Source of the DNA: Shewanella sp. NFH-SH190041
GTDB lineage: Bacteria; Pseudomonadota; Gammaproteobacteria; Enterobacterales; Shewanellaceae
Reading direction: 5' to 3'
Length of the DNA stretch: 64,000 bases
Assembly (NCBI RefSeq): GCF_024363255.1
Contig: NZ_AP026070.1
Coordinates: 4,030,001 to 4,094,000 of the forward strand
Shown: one piece after another, positions 53,636 through 63,460 of the stretch
How the letters are laid out: the number at the start of each line of letters is the position of its first letter
Numbering within the stretch: position 1 is the first letter of the stretch
Translations under genes and position numbers: made by a program
Notes under the pieces: generated by a model
What the model was told of the DNA's origin: nothing
The model's database searches: none
What the model saw: the letters and a program-made list of their open reading frames with translations, nothing else

Positions 53636-54130
53636 TCAAGCATTTTTATATTTATTTATAAATTCTATTAATTCTTGTTCACACTGTAAAGCTGTGAGAT
53701 GTTTTGCAGGCATAACCATAATTGAATTAAAACCAGCAATACAAGACAATATAAAATCTTTACAATTAAAATTAATGAGCTGCTCAATTGATTTACTAAA
53801 TCCATCTTTAGTCTTTACAATAATACAGTGATCGTTGTGGCTGATATCTTTTATATAATCAATTAATAGATAATTAAACGAAAAGACAGAGTCATCAAAA
53901 ATTTTTTTATAAAATTTATCACCTGCTGCATTTTTACATTTTGCAATACCAATGTTAGATAATAGATTTGATAGCTTAACAATATTAATATTGTCAAATC
54001 CCATTCCTATTAACAAACTTCTTAATTGAATGTGACTAGAAACATTTTCATTTTCTAATAAAAATAAACAAGCATCAATCAAATTTTTTTCATACTGGTT
54101 TTGCTGCACTCTATTATAATCTAAAAGCAT
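53636..54130 (-). CDS. Atypical ArgR-like regulator
   Basis: A 164-residue protein with the two-part ArgR layout. The N-terminal winged-helix region (about 15-75) reads NLIDACLFLLENENVSSHIQ and LSNLLSNIGIAKCKNAAGDK, where ArgR has ...SRDI..LGLVKVRNADG.... The C-terminal domain carries CIIVKTKDGFSKSIEQLINF and ILSCIAGFNSIMVMP. In ArgR the last motif is GTIAGDDT, whose two Asp contact arginine; here they read Phe-Asn. So it probably does not sense arginine in the classic way. It lies 59 nt after the YfcC-type carrier gene, so they share a transcript. AT-rich. AGGA precedes the ATG. Confidence 0.7.
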   Translation of the reverse strand: MLLDYNRVQQNQYEKNLIDACLFLLENENVSSHIQLRSLLIGMGFDNINIVKLSNLLSNIGIAKCKNAAGDKFYKKIFDDSVFSFNYLLIDYIKDISHNDHCIIVKTKDGFSKSIEQLINFNCKDFILSCIAGFNSIMVMPAKHLTALQCEQELIEFINKYKNA

Positions 54131-54189
54131 AAATATTTTCCTATGACAAATTTATAGCTAATAAATATTAGAAAAATATTCTTTTATAC

Positions 54190-55644
54190 TTATAACAAAG
54201 CACCTATTGAAAGCATTACCATATTAACAATCGTGATAATTGCCAATAAAGGCGCTACCCACTTTAACCAACGTATATAAGAAACACGACCAATAGCCAA
54301 CCCCCCCATCACAACAGCTGAGGTTGGGGTCATAAGATTCACTACACCAGAAGCAGACTGAAATGCGGTAACAACTAGATCGCGGCCAACTCCAGAGAAA
54401 TCAGCAAGAGGAGCCATAATTGGCATAGATAAAACTGCCAATCCTGATGAAGAGGGAACTAAAAAGGAAAGAGCAACTTCAATCCAATACATCACATTAA
54501 TAAAGACTATTGATGAAAGTCCACTGACGGCCTGCTCTGCTGAATGTAGGATGGAATCGGTGATCATCCCTTTATCCATGATGACAACAATGCCGCGAGC
54601 AATACCAATAATCAATGCAACACCAAGTAAATCTCGGGCTCCATCAATAAAAGTTCCTGTAAATTCTTGCTCACTCATACGAGCAACAAAACAAATAATA
54701 ATTGAAGATGCTAAAAACATAGCTGAAATCTCAGCCATCCACCACCCTTCAGCAGCAACACCATAAATCATTACTGCAAATGAAATCAAAAATACCCACA
54801 AAACAGCTTTACGGGTAGCAGTAAACTCCAATACTTCGCCACTTTTTTGGCCTAAAAAATGGGCTTTATTTTCTTCATATTGATCATAAACAATCGATTT
54901 TGTTTTATCGGCGCGAATTTTCTTAGCATAGCGCATCACAAAAGCTACGCTAATCAACCATGCAACAACCAAAATTGCAACACGTAATCCTATCCCGTCT
55001 GATAATGGAATACCTGCAGCATTGGATGCGATCACTGTAGCAAATGGGTTAATAGTTGAACCTAGAGTACCAATACCCGCTCCAAGCATAACAGTAGCAA
55101 CAGCAACCACAGGGTCAAATCTAGCCGCAATCATAATAGGTACAAGAATAGAATAAAATGGCAGAGACTCTTCGGCCATACCATAAATCGTTCCTCCTGC
55201 AGAAAACAACCCCATCAGAATAGGGATCATCAACTCTTCTCTACCTTTTAAACGAACAATAACTCGTTCAATACCTGCATCAATAGCCCCAGTTTTAGTA
55301 ACAGTCCCTAAAAATCCGCCAATGATTAAGATAAACAAGCAAACATCAATAGCCCCCGCTTCATATGTCTCATGGTTATAAAATCCATCAATAGGAGCAA
55401 ATAATACATCCATCCATCCTTGTGGATTAGCGTCTACATGATGATATGTACCAGCAACAGGAACTTCTTTACCAAGAACCTCATTCATTTGCCTGTCATA
55501 TTGACCTGCTGGAATAATCCAGGTTAGTGCTGCAATGATGATAATCAATAAAAACAAAATGGTATGTGCAGAAGGAAATTTAAGATTAGAAAAAAATCCT
55601 TTTTTCGCTCCTTCTCTGCCTTTTGGATTAGCCACAGATGTCAT
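54190..55644 (-). CDS. YfcC-family transporter (candidate arginine/ornithine carrier)
   Basis: A 484-residue inner-membrane carrier with about 12 helices of the YfcC/DcuC-like (C4-dicarboxylate anaerobic carrier) kind. The start reads FPSAHTILFLLIIIIAALTW; conserved stretches are AGGTIYGMAEESLPFYSILV near residue 150, GIGTLGSTINPFATVIASNA near residue 189, and LVPSSSGLAVLSMPIMAPLA near residue 395. It is divergent from arcA and next to an ArgR-like gene. Carriers of this family in arc clusters are thought to exchange arginine or citrulline for ornithine. GAGGGG precedes the ATG. Confidence 0.8.
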   Translation of the reverse strand: MTSVANPKGREGAKKGFFSNLKFPSAHTILFLLIIIIAALTWIIPAGQYDRQMNEVLGKEVPVAGTYHHVDANPQGWMDVLFAPIDGFYNHETYEAGAIDVCLFILIIGGFLGTVTKTGAIDAGIERVIVRLKGREELMIPILMGLFSAGGTIYGMAEESLPFYSILVPIMIAARFDPVVAVATVMLGAGIGTLGSTINPFATVIASNAAGIPLSDGIGLRVAILVVAWLISVAFVMRYAKKIRADKTKSIVYDQYEENKAHFLGQKSGEVLEFTATRKAVLWVFLISFAVMIYGVAAEGWWMAEISAMFLASSIIICFVARMSEQEFTGTFIDGARDLLGVALIIGIARGIVVIMDKGMITDSILHSAEQAVSGLSSIVFINVMYWIEVALSFLVPSSSGLAVLSMPIMAPLADFSGVGRDLVVTAFQSASGVVNLMTPTSAVVMGGLAIGRVSYIRWLKWVAPLLAIITIVNMVMLSIGALL

Positions 55645-55880
55645 ACAAACCCCTCAAAATTCAATTTATAAAGAAGTATTCAATATCAATAATCAGTTGT
55701 TTACAACGTATATAACCTAAACAAAATATATATCAACGTAAAAAAGATTAACTATCTAATTCTGTATAATCTTTGTCATTAATCACGTTTCAAGATTCCT
55801 AACAAGGAAAATATTTTAAATTTAATACTCAATAAATTAAAAATAAATTTATATATGCAACCACAATCTAGTTATGGTTA

Positions 55881-55898
55881 TATGCATAATTATCCATT
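55881..55898. promoter_or_regulatory. ARG-box-like site
   Basis: TGCATAATTATCCA differs from the ARG-box core TGAATAATTATTCA at two positions and keeps its symmetry. ARG boxes usually come in pairs; a good partner 21 nt away is not obvious. It lies in the arcA-carrier divergent spacer. Confidence 0.5.
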
Positions 55899-55970
55899 TT
55901 TTATGTCATAAAATAATATGATTTGAGCAATAAATCACATATATTCCACCAGTAGATAATTAATAACTTT

Positions 55971-55990
55971 TATGTGATCTTGTTCAAAGA
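55971..55990. promoter_or_regulatory. CRP/FNR-like site upstream of arcA
   Basis: TGTGA-TCTTGT-TCAAA has a perfect first half-site and correct 6-nt spacing for CRP (TGTGA-N6-TCACA). Read in the FNR phase it is GTGAT-CTTG-TTCAA, one mismatch per arm. Either fits an anaerobically induced arginine deiminase operon. Confidence 0.5.
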
Positions 55991-56282
55991 TAGTAAACCA
56001 ACCATTGGTAATATTTAACCAGCATTGAAACAAACTGATTCAAATATAATTTATTTATATTTATTGATATATTTAAATTTATTAGTAGTTATGTCACTTT
56101 GCTTTTATATTGAGAACTGATTTTTATTTGACTAACCAGCTTTAAGATAATCAATACTAATATGAGCAAAAATATAACTGATAGAGATAAATATATTTTT
56201 AACTTAAGTAAATTAAAAATCGATCTCAATAACAATCTAACTCTATATTAACCTACTACTAGATTCATACGAGAGAGGATCT

Positions 56283-57503
56283 ATGAAAGATTTTCATGTT
56301 GGTTCTGAAATTGGACAATTACGTAAAGTTATTCTACATCGACCAGGCAGAGATTTAGAACATTTAACACCATCTAATTGCCAAGATTTATTATTTGATG
56401 ACGTATTGAATGTAGCAGAAGCAGGAAAAGAACATGATGTATTTTCCAATCTGTTGCGAGATAACGGTGTTGAAGTTTTTTTACTTAAAGATTTATTAAC
56501 TGAAACTTTAGCTGTACCTGAAGCTAAAGATTGGCTGTTAAACCAACAAGTCTCTAACTATCGATTTGGTCTGACTTTTGCAAATGATTTGCGTTGCTAT
56601 CTCGGTGATCTTTCAAATAACGAATTAGCTGAAATTTTACTTGGTGGTCTCGCTTATTCCGAAATGCCGTTACCCTCCTCTTCCATGATCCGGGCAATGC
56701 ATAAACCAACCGATTTTATCATTAAGCCACTTCCGAATCATCTATTCACCCGCGACACTTCTTGTTGGGTATATGGTGGCGTATCCATTAACCCGATGGC
56801 AAAAGCAGCCCGTCGTCGTGAAACAAACCATCTTCGTGCCATTTATAAATGGCATCCAATGTTTGCTCAAGCAGATTTCATCAAATACTACGGTGATAAA
56901 GACGAAATCTATGACCACTCCACTATTGAAGGCGGTGACGTACTCGTTATCGGCCGGGGTGCAGTGCTGATTGGTATGTCAGAACGTACCACGCCACAGG
57001 GGGTTGAGCATCTGGCGTCCAGTCTGTTCAAACACGGACAAGCAAAACAAGTGATAGCTATGGAGCTGCCAAAACTGCGTTCCTGTATGCACTTAGATAC
57101 AGTGATGACTCATATGGCTGAAGACACTTTCTCCGTCTATCCCGACGTCATTCGCAATGATATCAAATGCTGGACACTAACAGGCTCAGAAACAGGTGCA
57201 ATTCAGGCTAAACAGGAAAACAGTTTTATTACTGCAATAGAACGTGCGCTGGGTGTGCCTCAACTGAATCTGATCACCACAGGCGGTGACGAATTTGAAG
57301 CAGAACGTGAACAGTGGAATGACGCCAATAACGTGCTAACAGTCCGTCCTGGGGTGGTTGTTGGTTATGAGCGTAATACTTATACCAATGAAAAATATGA
57401 CAAAGCCGGTATCACTGTCCTGCCAATTCCAGGGGATGAATTAGGCCGTGGCCGTGGTGGTGCCCGCTGTATGAGCTGTCCAATTCAACGTGATGATATC
57501 TAG
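56283..57503 (+). CDS. arcA: Arginine deiminase
   Basis: A 406-residue enzyme that hydrolyses arginine to citrulline and ammonia. Family stretches run from [20 protein letters not shown] at the start, through [20 protein letters not shown] near residue 158 and [15 protein letters not shown] near residue 217. [11 protein letters not shown] is near residue 270, and [19 protein letters not shown] holds the nucleophilic Cys near residue 399. The length is typical. GAGAGGATCT precedes the ATG. It is the first gene of arcA-arcC-arcB-arcD. Confidence 0.97.
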   Translation: MKDFHVGSEIGQLRKVILHRPGRDLEHLTPSNCQDLLFDDVLNVAEAGKEHDVFSNLLRDNGVEVFLLKDLLTETLAVPEAKDWLLNQQVSNYRFGLTFANDLRCYLGDLSNNELAEILLGGLAYSEMPLPSSSMIRAMHKPTDFIIKPLPNHLFTRDTSCWVYGGVSINPMAKAARRRETNHLRAIYKWHPMFAQADFIKYYGDKDEIYDHSTIEGGDVLVIGRGAVLIGMSERTTPQGVEHLASSLFKHGQAKQVIAMELPKLRSCMHLDTVMTHMAEDTFSVYPDVIRNDIKCWTLTGSETGAIQAKQENSFITAIERALGVPQLNLITTGGDEFEAEREQWNDANNVLTVRPGVVVGYERNTYTNEKYDKAGITVLPIPGDELGRGRGGARCMSCPIQRDDI

Positions 57504-57524
57504 CTATCAGTATGATCTTTATTG

Positions 57525-57545
57525 CCCGGTATGACATATACCGGG
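57525..57545 (+). terminator. Hairpin between arcA and arcC
   Basis: CCCGGTAT and ATACCGGG form a perfect 8-bp stem with a GACAT loop 21 nt after the arcA stop, followed by TCAAAAAAAG and not by T. It is more likely an mRNA processing or stability element than a terminator. Confidence 0.55.
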
Positions 57546-57564
57546 TCAAAAAAAGGGATATTTT

Positions 57565-58476
57565 ATGTCAAGAAAAACCGTTGTTGTTGCTTTGGGTGGA
57601 AATGCTCTGCTACGTCGGGGCGAACCATTGGAAGCGGAAACCCAAAGACAGAATGTCAAAATTGCCGCCAAAACCATTGCTCAAATTGCTGAAGAATACA
57701 ATGTGGTACTGGTTCATGGTAATGGCCCTCAGGTCGGCCTGCTTGCACTACAGGGGCTGGAATATAAAAAAGTAAATCCTTACCCACTGGATGTACTGGG
57801 CGCCGAAACCCAGGGCATGATCGGCTATATGCTAATGCAGGAACTGAAAAATCTGCTGCCACATCAGGAAGTATCCTGTGTATTAACCCAGATGAAAGTC
57901 GATCCACAGGACCCAGCCTTTACTGACCCAACCAAGCCCATTGGCCCTGTGTATGAAGAAGCTGAAGCCCGTGAGCTGGCTGAAAAATATCACTGGATTG
58001 TCAAACCCGACGGCAAACATTTCCGCCGTGTGGTACCCAGCCCACAACCCGTTGGTATTGTGGAAAAAGAAACCATCGAATCTCTTATTGCTAAAAATCA
58101 TCTGGTGATTTGTACCGGGGGCGGTGGTATTCCCGTCAAATGTGAACATAAAACCATTACAGGGGTAGAAGCTGTGATTGATAAAGATATGTCATCAGCA
58201 TACCTCGCTCGCCAAATCCATGCTGATGCGTTACTGATCCTGACTGATGCTGATGCGGTTTACCTGCACTGGGGAACCAGTAAGCAAACAGCCTTAACAA
58301 ATACCACACCATCTCAACTGGAAAAAATTGAATTTGATGCTGGCTCTATGGGGCCAAAAATTCAGGCTTCCTGTGAATTTATTAAACAGGGAGGTGAACT
58401 GGTTGGTATTGGTGCTTTACATGATGGTTTGCAAATCCTGAAAGGATTGGCAGGCACGAATATCGTAGCAGATTAA
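57565..58476 (+). CDS. arcC: Carbamate kinase
   Basis: A 303-residue enzyme that makes ATP from carbamoyl phosphate. It reads VVVALGGNALLRRGEPLEAE at the start and NVVLVHGNGPQVGLLALQG near residue 45. CTGGGGIPVKCE lies near residue 189, and AVIDKDMSSAYLARQIHADA near residue 205. The C-terminal PKIQASCEFIKQGGE is typical. It follows arcA by 61 nt with AAGGGAT upstream, and precedes the ornithine carbamoyltransferase gene by 39 nt. Confidence 0.97.
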   Translation: MSRKTVVVALGGNALLRRGEPLEAETQRQNVKIAAKTIAQIAEEYNVVLVHGNGPQVGLLALQGLEYKKVNPYPLDVLGAETQGMIGYMLMQELKNLLPHQEVSCVLTQMKVDPQDPAFTDPTKPIGPVYEEAEARELAEKYHWIVKPDGKHFRRVVPSPQPVGIVEKETIESLIAKNHLVICTGGGGIPVKCEHKTITGVEAVIDKDMSSAYLARQIHADALLILTDADAVYLHWGTSKQTALTNTTPSQLEKIEFDAGSMGPKIQASCEFIKQGGELVGIGALHDGLQILKGLAGTNIVAD

Positions 58477-58515
58477 TTTACTAATAATATTAAATGAATT
58501 TAAAAGGAACAAATC

Positions 58516-59520
58516 ATGGCTTTTAATCTACGTAACCGTAATTTTTTAAAACTGCTTGACTTTACTCCACGTGAAATCCAATTTCTGTTGGATATGGCTG
58601 CTGATCTGAAAAAAGCAAAATATAACGGTACCGAACAGCCTAAGCTCACAGGTAAAAATATTGCTTTAATCTTTGAAAAAACCTCTACCCGTACTCGTTG
58701 TGCATTTGAAGTGGCTGCATTCGATCAGGGCGCCAAAGTAACCTATATCGGTGCTTCAGGCTCACAAATCGGTCACAAAGAGTCTATGAAAGATACCGCT
58801 CGAGTACTGGGCCGTTTCTATGATGGTATTGAATACCGTGGCTTTGCTCAGGATATCGTTGAAGAGCTGGGCGAATTTGCCGGTGTTCCAGTCTGGAACG
58901 GTCTGACCAATGAATTCCACCCAACTCAGATTCTGGCTGACTTTATGACTATGCAGGAATACGCTCAGGGTAAACAATTGCGTGAGATCAAGTTTGCCTA
59001 TCTGGGTGACGCCCGCAACAACATGGGTAACTCTCTGATGGTGGGTGCTGCCAAAATGGGGATGGATATCCGTCTGGTTGCCCCAAAAGCTTTTTGGCCT
59101 GAAGAAGCACTGGTTGCCCAATGCCGTGAAATTGCCACTCAAACCGGTGCTAAAATCACCATGACTGAAAATGTTCAGGAAGGTGTTCAGGGTTGTGACT
59201 TCCTGTACACTGACGTATGGGTATCCATGGGTGAGTCCAAAGATGCATGGGATGAGCGGGTTAAACTAATGACACCATATCAGGTTAATATGGATGTAAT
59301 TAAGGCAACCGGCAATCCAGATGTTAAATTCCTGCACTGTCTGCCAGCTTTCCACAACGATGAAACTACCGTGGGTAAAGAAGTTGCTGAAAAATATGGC
59401 ATGAAAGGTCTGGAAGTAACTGAGGATGTATTTGAATCCGAGTACTCCATCGTCTTTGATGAAGCAGAAAATAGAATGCACAGTATTAAAGCTGTTATGG
59501 TTGCTACTCTGGGCCAATAA
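58516..59520 (+). CDS. arcB: Ornithine carbamoyltransferase (catabolic)
   Basis: A 334-residue carbamoyltransferase. The carbamoyl-phosphate motif is [18 protein letters not shown] near residue 55; [19 protein letters not shown] lies near residue 132; the ornithine-site motif is [14 protein letters not shown] near residue 271. In this operon it runs in the direction citrulline plus phosphate to ornithine plus carbamoyl phosphate, so arcB is the better symbol than argF. AAAAGGAAC precedes the ATG. Codon use looks like that of a highly expressed gene. Confidence 0.95.
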   Translation: MAFNLRNRNFLKLLDFTPREIQFLLDMAADLKKAKYNGTEQPKLTGKNIALIFEKTSTRTRCAFEVAAFDQGAKVTYIGASGSQIGHKESMKDTARVLGRFYDGIEYRGFAQDIVEELGEFAGVPVWNGLTNEFHPTQILADFMTMQEYAQGKQLREIKFAYLGDARNNMGNSLMVGAAKMGMDIRLVAPKAFWPEEALVAQCREIATQTGAKITMTENVQEGVQGCDFLYTDVWVSMGESKDAWDERVKLMTPYQVNMDVIKATGNPDVKFLHCLPAFHNDETTVGKEVAEKYGMKGLEVTEDVFESEYSIVFDEAENRMHSIKAVMVATLGQ

Positions 59521-59555
59521 CTTCTGGCGATTCAAGATTTATTTTTAAATTTATT

Positions 59556-59592
59556 AAACGAGTTGATAGTGTTACTACCAACTCGTTTTTTC
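59556..59592 (+). terminator. Terminator/attenuator between arcB and arcD
   Basis: AAACGAGTTG and CAACTCGTTT pair across a 13-nt loop, followed by TTT. It lies after the arcB stop and before arcD, so it would lower arcD expression relative to the enzymes. Confidence 0.85.
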
Positions 59593-59622
59593 AAAAATCG
59601 CCAGTTGGAAGAGAAGCTATTT

Positions 59623-61041
59623 ATGAAAACAAAAACAAGATCACCAATAAATAATAAACTGGGTTTAGGATCGTTAACCGCTTTGGTAATTGGTTCCATA
59701 ATTGGTGCAGGTGTTTTCAGTCTACCGCAAAATATGGCCTCAGCGGCGAGTCCCTTAGCCGTTATCATTGGTTGGATTATCACAGGCTTTGGTATGATTT
59801 TTCTGGCGCTGACATTTCAACGCTTATGTATCACCAAACCTGAAATCAATACTGGTGTATTTGGTTATGCTAAAGAAGGATTTGGTGATCTAATCGGTTT
59901 TTTTTCAGCGTGGGGATACTGGCTTTGCGCCGTGATCGCCAACGTGTCTTATTTAGTGATTATATTCAGTACGCTGGGACTTTTTTTTGATACCAGCCAC
60001 CATATTATTTTTGGTGAAGGAAATAATCTGTTATCCATTACTCTGGCCTCCGTATATGTATGGATTATTCATTTTTTACTGTTAAAAGGGATTAAAACTG
60101 CATCAGTTATTAATATCATTACTACTATCGCCAAACTGATCCCCATAGGGATTTTTATTGTTGCAACCTTAATCGCTTTTAAAGCTAATACCTTCACTCT
60201 AGATTTAACCGGTGTACATTCACATACAGGAAAATCTTTAATGGAGCAGGTTAAAGATACTATGTTATTTACTGTATGGGTATTTATTGGTATCGAAGGT
60301 GCTGTCATTGTTTCTGGGCGAGCTAAAAATCAAAAAGCAGTAGGTATTGCAACTATTCTAGGATTATTGACTACTTTATCTATTTATGTACTAATTAGTT
60401 TGTTATCGATGGGAGTCATTAGTACCCCAGAGTTAGCAAACATGCAAAATCCTTCAACTGCAAAAATATTAGAACATATATTAGGTCCAGTAGGGCTGGT
60501 TATTATTGGGGTTGGTTTACTCATTTCTGTGTTAGGGGCATATTTAAGCTGGACATTATTAACTGTAGAGTCTCCATATATAGCAGCAAAAGAAAAAATG
60601 TTTCCAAAAATATTTGCTAAAGTAAATAAAAATGGAACATCTAAATATAGTTTGATAATCTCGACTTTATTTGTTCAGATAACTCTTATTCTAATAATAT
60701 TCTTTGGTGGCACTTATAATAATTTATTAAATATTGCATCTGTTATGGTGCTAGTACCTTATTTATTAGTTGCTGCGTTTGCAGTGAAAGTTGGATTAAA
60801 CACCAAAAGTAAAACAACAATATTTATTGGGAGTATCGGTACAATATATGGAATTTGGTTATTATATGCTGCAGGAATTCATAATTTATTCGTAGCCTGC
60901 TTACTTTATTTACCAGGAATTATATTTTTTATCTACACTAAATATGAATATGCAGATAAATGGTTTTATGGAAAGAATAGAATTATTATTTTTATACTTA
61001 TAGCACTGGGCATTATTGGGCTATCGACTTCATATCAATAA
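59623..61041 (+). CDS. arcD: APC-family arginine/ornithine antiporter ArcD
   Basis: A 472-residue inner-membrane carrier with 12-13 helices of the basic amino acid/polyamine antiporter type. The consensus VIGSIIGAGVFSLPQNMASA (residue 22) is the substrate loop of the family; GFFSAWGYWLCAVIANVSY and VFIGIEGAVIVSGRAKNQKA follow. In this operon it should swap arginine for ornithine. GGAAGAG precedes the ATG at 59623; the frame opens at 59563 over the terminator. The second half is markedly AT-rich. It is the second candidate antiporter of the island. Confidence 0.9.
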   Translation: MKTKTRSPINNKLGLGSLTALVIGSIIGAGVFSLPQNMASAASPLAVIIGWIITGFGMIFLALTFQRLCITKPEINTGVFGYAKEGFGDLIGFFSAWGYWLCAVIANVSYLVIIFSTLGLFFDTSHHIIFGEGNNLLSITLASVYVWIIHFLLLKGIKTASVINIITTIAKLIPIGIFIVATLIAFKANTFTLDLTGVHSHTGKSLMEQVKDTMLFTVWVFIGIEGAVIVSGRAKNQKAVGIATILGLLTTLSIYVLISLLSMGVISTPELANMQNPSTAKILEHILGPVGLVIIGVGLLISVLGAYLSWTLLTVESPYIAAKEKMFPKIFAKVNKNGTSKYSLIISTLFVQITLILIIFFGGTYNNLLNIASVMVLVPYLLVAAFAVKVGLNTKSKTTIFIGSIGTIYGIWLLYAAGIHNLFVACLLYLPGIIFFIYTKYEYADKWFYGKNRIIIFILIALGIIGLSTSYQ

Positions 61042-61046
61042 CGAAT

Positions 61047-61078
61047 AAAGCCGGTGACGATTGCACCGGCTTTGGTTT
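61047..61078. terminator. Intrinsic terminator after arcD
   Basis: AAAGCCGGTG and CACCGGCTTT form a perfect 10-bp stem with a 7-nt loop, then TTTGGTTT. It also faces the end of the convergent ygiQ gene. Confidence 0.85.
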
Positions 61079-61120
61079 ATCAACTAGCGATTTAACACAC
61101 TAGTAGTCAATACCACACCA

Positions 61121-63460
61121 TTATTTTGATTGGCGCGCTTTGGCTTTAGATTTTCCGGCCTCTTGTGGCTTAGTACCAAACACAGGTTTAGCTCCGGGTC
61201 TTGGACTGCCCTTCCCGCCCCCCTTACCTTTACTTGTCGGTTGTGATTTTCCACCCTGTGAGACTTTATTTTTTGTCGCCGGTTTGCGCGCATCATGCTG
61301 GTTATCACTAAATCGAGTCGCGGCCTGTTGCCCCTTGCCCGCTTTAGCAACACTGGGGCGAGAGCCTTGATTCCCGTTAGTTTTATTCTGCCAGCCCTTA
61401 TTGCCATGCCGACCTTCATTGCGCCCTTCAGCCGGGACTAGGCAGTCAGGTCCATTACCGATCAGATAGCTTTTACCCATCGCCTGCAAGGCCTCACGGA
61501 TAATCAGCCAAGAGGCCGGATCATGGTAACGCAGCAAGGCTTTATGCAACCGGCGCTGCCGGCCTTTTTTCGGCACAGGCACAGGCTCGCTGTCATGTTT
61601 GATATTTTTCAGCGAGTTAAGCTCGGTATGATAAATCGCTGTGGCATTAGCCATTGGTGATGGATAAAAGTTTTGCACCTGATCCAATTTGAATTTATTC
61701 GCTTTTAACCACAGCGCTAAATTCACCATGTCTTCATCTTCCGTCCCCGGGTGGGCCGAGATGAAGTAGGGGATCAAATACTGTTGCTTACCGGCTTCTT
61801 TAGAGTATTGATCAAACAACTCTTTAAAACGGTAGTAGGTGCCCATGCCTGGCTTGAGCATTTTTGACAGCGGCCCTTCCTCGGTATGCTCAGGAGCAAT
61901 TTTCAGATAGCCACCCACATGGTATTTGGCCAGCTCCCGTACATAACGGGGATCTTCAATCGCCAGATCGTAACGCACCCCTGAAGCGATCAGCACCTTC
62001 TTGATCCCCGGCATATCCCTTGCGGCGCGGTACAAGTCAATCACATGCTGATGATCTGTATTTAGATGCCCACAGATCCCGGGATACACACAGGACAATC
62101 GGCGGCAGGTCTGCTCAGCTTTTTCACTGCTACAACCCAGGCGGTACATATTGGCCGTCGGACCACCCAGATCTGAAATCACCCCGGTAAAACCGGGCAC
62201 TTTTTCTTGGATCTCACGGATTTCCCGCAAAATAGATTCTTGGGATCGGCTCTGAATAATGCGGCCCTCATGCTCTGTAATCGAGCAAAAAGAGCAGCCC
62301 CCGAAACAGCCCCGCATAATATTGATCGAAGTTTTGATCATGTCATAGGCAGGGATCTTGGCCTTACCGTAAACAGGATGGGGGATCCGCTGATAGGGCA
62401 AATCAAAGACAGCATCCATTTCATCTGTGTTGAGCGGATAGGCTGGCGGGTTAACCCACACCGCCCGATCGCCATGACTTTGGTACAGCGCCCGGGCACA
62501 ACCTGGGTTAGTTTCCTGATGCATCACCCGGGAAGCATGGGCATAGAGATATCTATCCTGGGAGACTTTTTCAAACCCCGGCAACATCACATAGGATTTT
62601 TTCCACGGCTTGGGTTTGGGCGGTTGTACCGTAATAGCTTTAGGCGCGTCGTTATCAAAAATCTTGTTATCCGTAGGCCCAGACAGATTCTGACAGCCAA
62701 CATCATCGGCGCCATAAGGATTGGGAATAGGCTCGATTTTATGCAACTGATCCAGTTTGCGAGAATCCATCCCGCGCCACAGCGGTAACGGTTGTTTCAC
62801 AATCACAGCCGTGCCCCGGACATCCTGCAGATTAGCCACGGGCTCACCGGCAGCTAATCTGTGGGCCACTTCTACCAGCGGACGTTCAGCATTGCCGTAA
62901 ATCAGCATGTCGGCTTTAGCATCAAAAATCACACTGCGGCGAACTTTATCTGACCAGTAATCATAGTGAGCCAAACGGCGAAGACTCGCCTCAATGCCCC
63001 CCAACACCACAGGCACCTCTTTATAAGCTTCCTTACAGCGTTGAGTGTATACAGTAACAGCCCGATCCGGCCGCTTACCGCCTTCATTATTCGGGGTGTA
63101 GGCATCGTCATGCCGTAATTTGCGATCAGCTGTGTAGCGGTTGATCATTGAGTCCATATTGCCAGCCGTCACGCCGAAAAACAGATTCGGCTTGCCCAGC
63201 TGCATAAAATCAGCCTTACTGGACCAATCTGGCTGAGCAATAATTCCCACTCGGAAACCTTGGGCCTCTAGCAATCGACCAATAACGGCCATGCCGAAAC
63301 TCGGGTGATCCACATAGGCATCGCCAGTCACAATAATGATGTCGCAGCTGTCCCAGCCAAGCTTATCCATTTCCTTTCTGGACATCGGCAGAAATGGCGC
63401 ATGGCCATAGCACTCCGCCCAATATTTGGGATAGGTAAATAAAGTCGACTCTACCTGCAT
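61121..63460 (-). CDS. ygiQ: YgiQ-family radical SAM protein
   Basis: A 779-residue radical-SAM protein with an N-terminal B12-like/unknown domain (about 1-330) and a radical-SAM core (about 360-640). The SAM-cluster motif is [18 protein letters not shown] near residue 386. [14 protein letters not shown] and [20 protein letters not shown] follow. The last ~110 residues are a Lys/Gly/Gln-rich disordered tail (for example [13 protein letters not shown]). YgiQ proteins are widespread, and their reaction is not settled. CAGGTG precedes the ATG. It converges with arcD. Confidence 0.9.
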   Translation of the reverse strand: MQVESTLFTYPKYWAECYGHAPFLPMSRKEMDKLGWDSCDIIIVTGDAYVDHPSFGMAVIGRLLEAQGFRVGIIAQPDWSSKADFMQLGKPNLFFGVTAGNMDSMINRYTADRKLRHDDAYTPNNEGGKRPDRAVTVYTQRCKEAYKEVPVVLGGIEASLRRLAHYDYWSDKVRRSVIFDAKADMLIYGNAERPLVEVAHRLAAGEPVANLQDVRGTAVIVKQPLPLWRGMDSRKLDQLHKIEPIPNPYGADDVGCQNLSGPTDNKIFDNDAPKAITVQPPKPKPWKKSYVMLPGFEKVSQDRYLYAHASRVMHQETNPGCARALYQSHGDRAVWVNPPAYPLNTDEMDAVFDLPYQRIPHPVYGKAKIPAYDMIKTSINIMRGCFGGCSFCSITEHEGRIIQSRSQESILREIREIQEKVPGFTGVISDLGGPTANMYRLGCSSEKAEQTCRRLSCVYPGICGHLNTDHQHVIDLYRAARDMPGIKKVLIASGVRYDLAIEDPRYVRELAKYHVGGYLKIAPEHTEEGPLSKMLKPGMGTYYRFKELFDQYSKEAGKQQYLIPYFISAHPGTEDEDMVNLALWLKANKFKLDQVQNFYPSPMANATAIYHTELNSLKNIKHDSEPVPVPKKGRQRRLHKALLRYHDPASWLIIREALQAMGKSYLIGNGPDCLVPAEGRNEGRHGNKGWQNKTNGNQGSRPSVAKAGKGQQAATRFSDNQHDARKPATKNKVSQGGKSQPTSKGKGGGKGSPRPGAKPVFGTKPQEAGKSKAKARQSK

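Larger units (their letters stand above)
55645..56282. other. AT-rich divergent promoter region of the arc island
   Basis: About 640 nt, very AT-rich, between the YfcC-type carrier and arcA. It contains an ArgR-box-like site and a CRP/FNR-like site, listed separately. No gene is supported. Confidence 0.6.
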
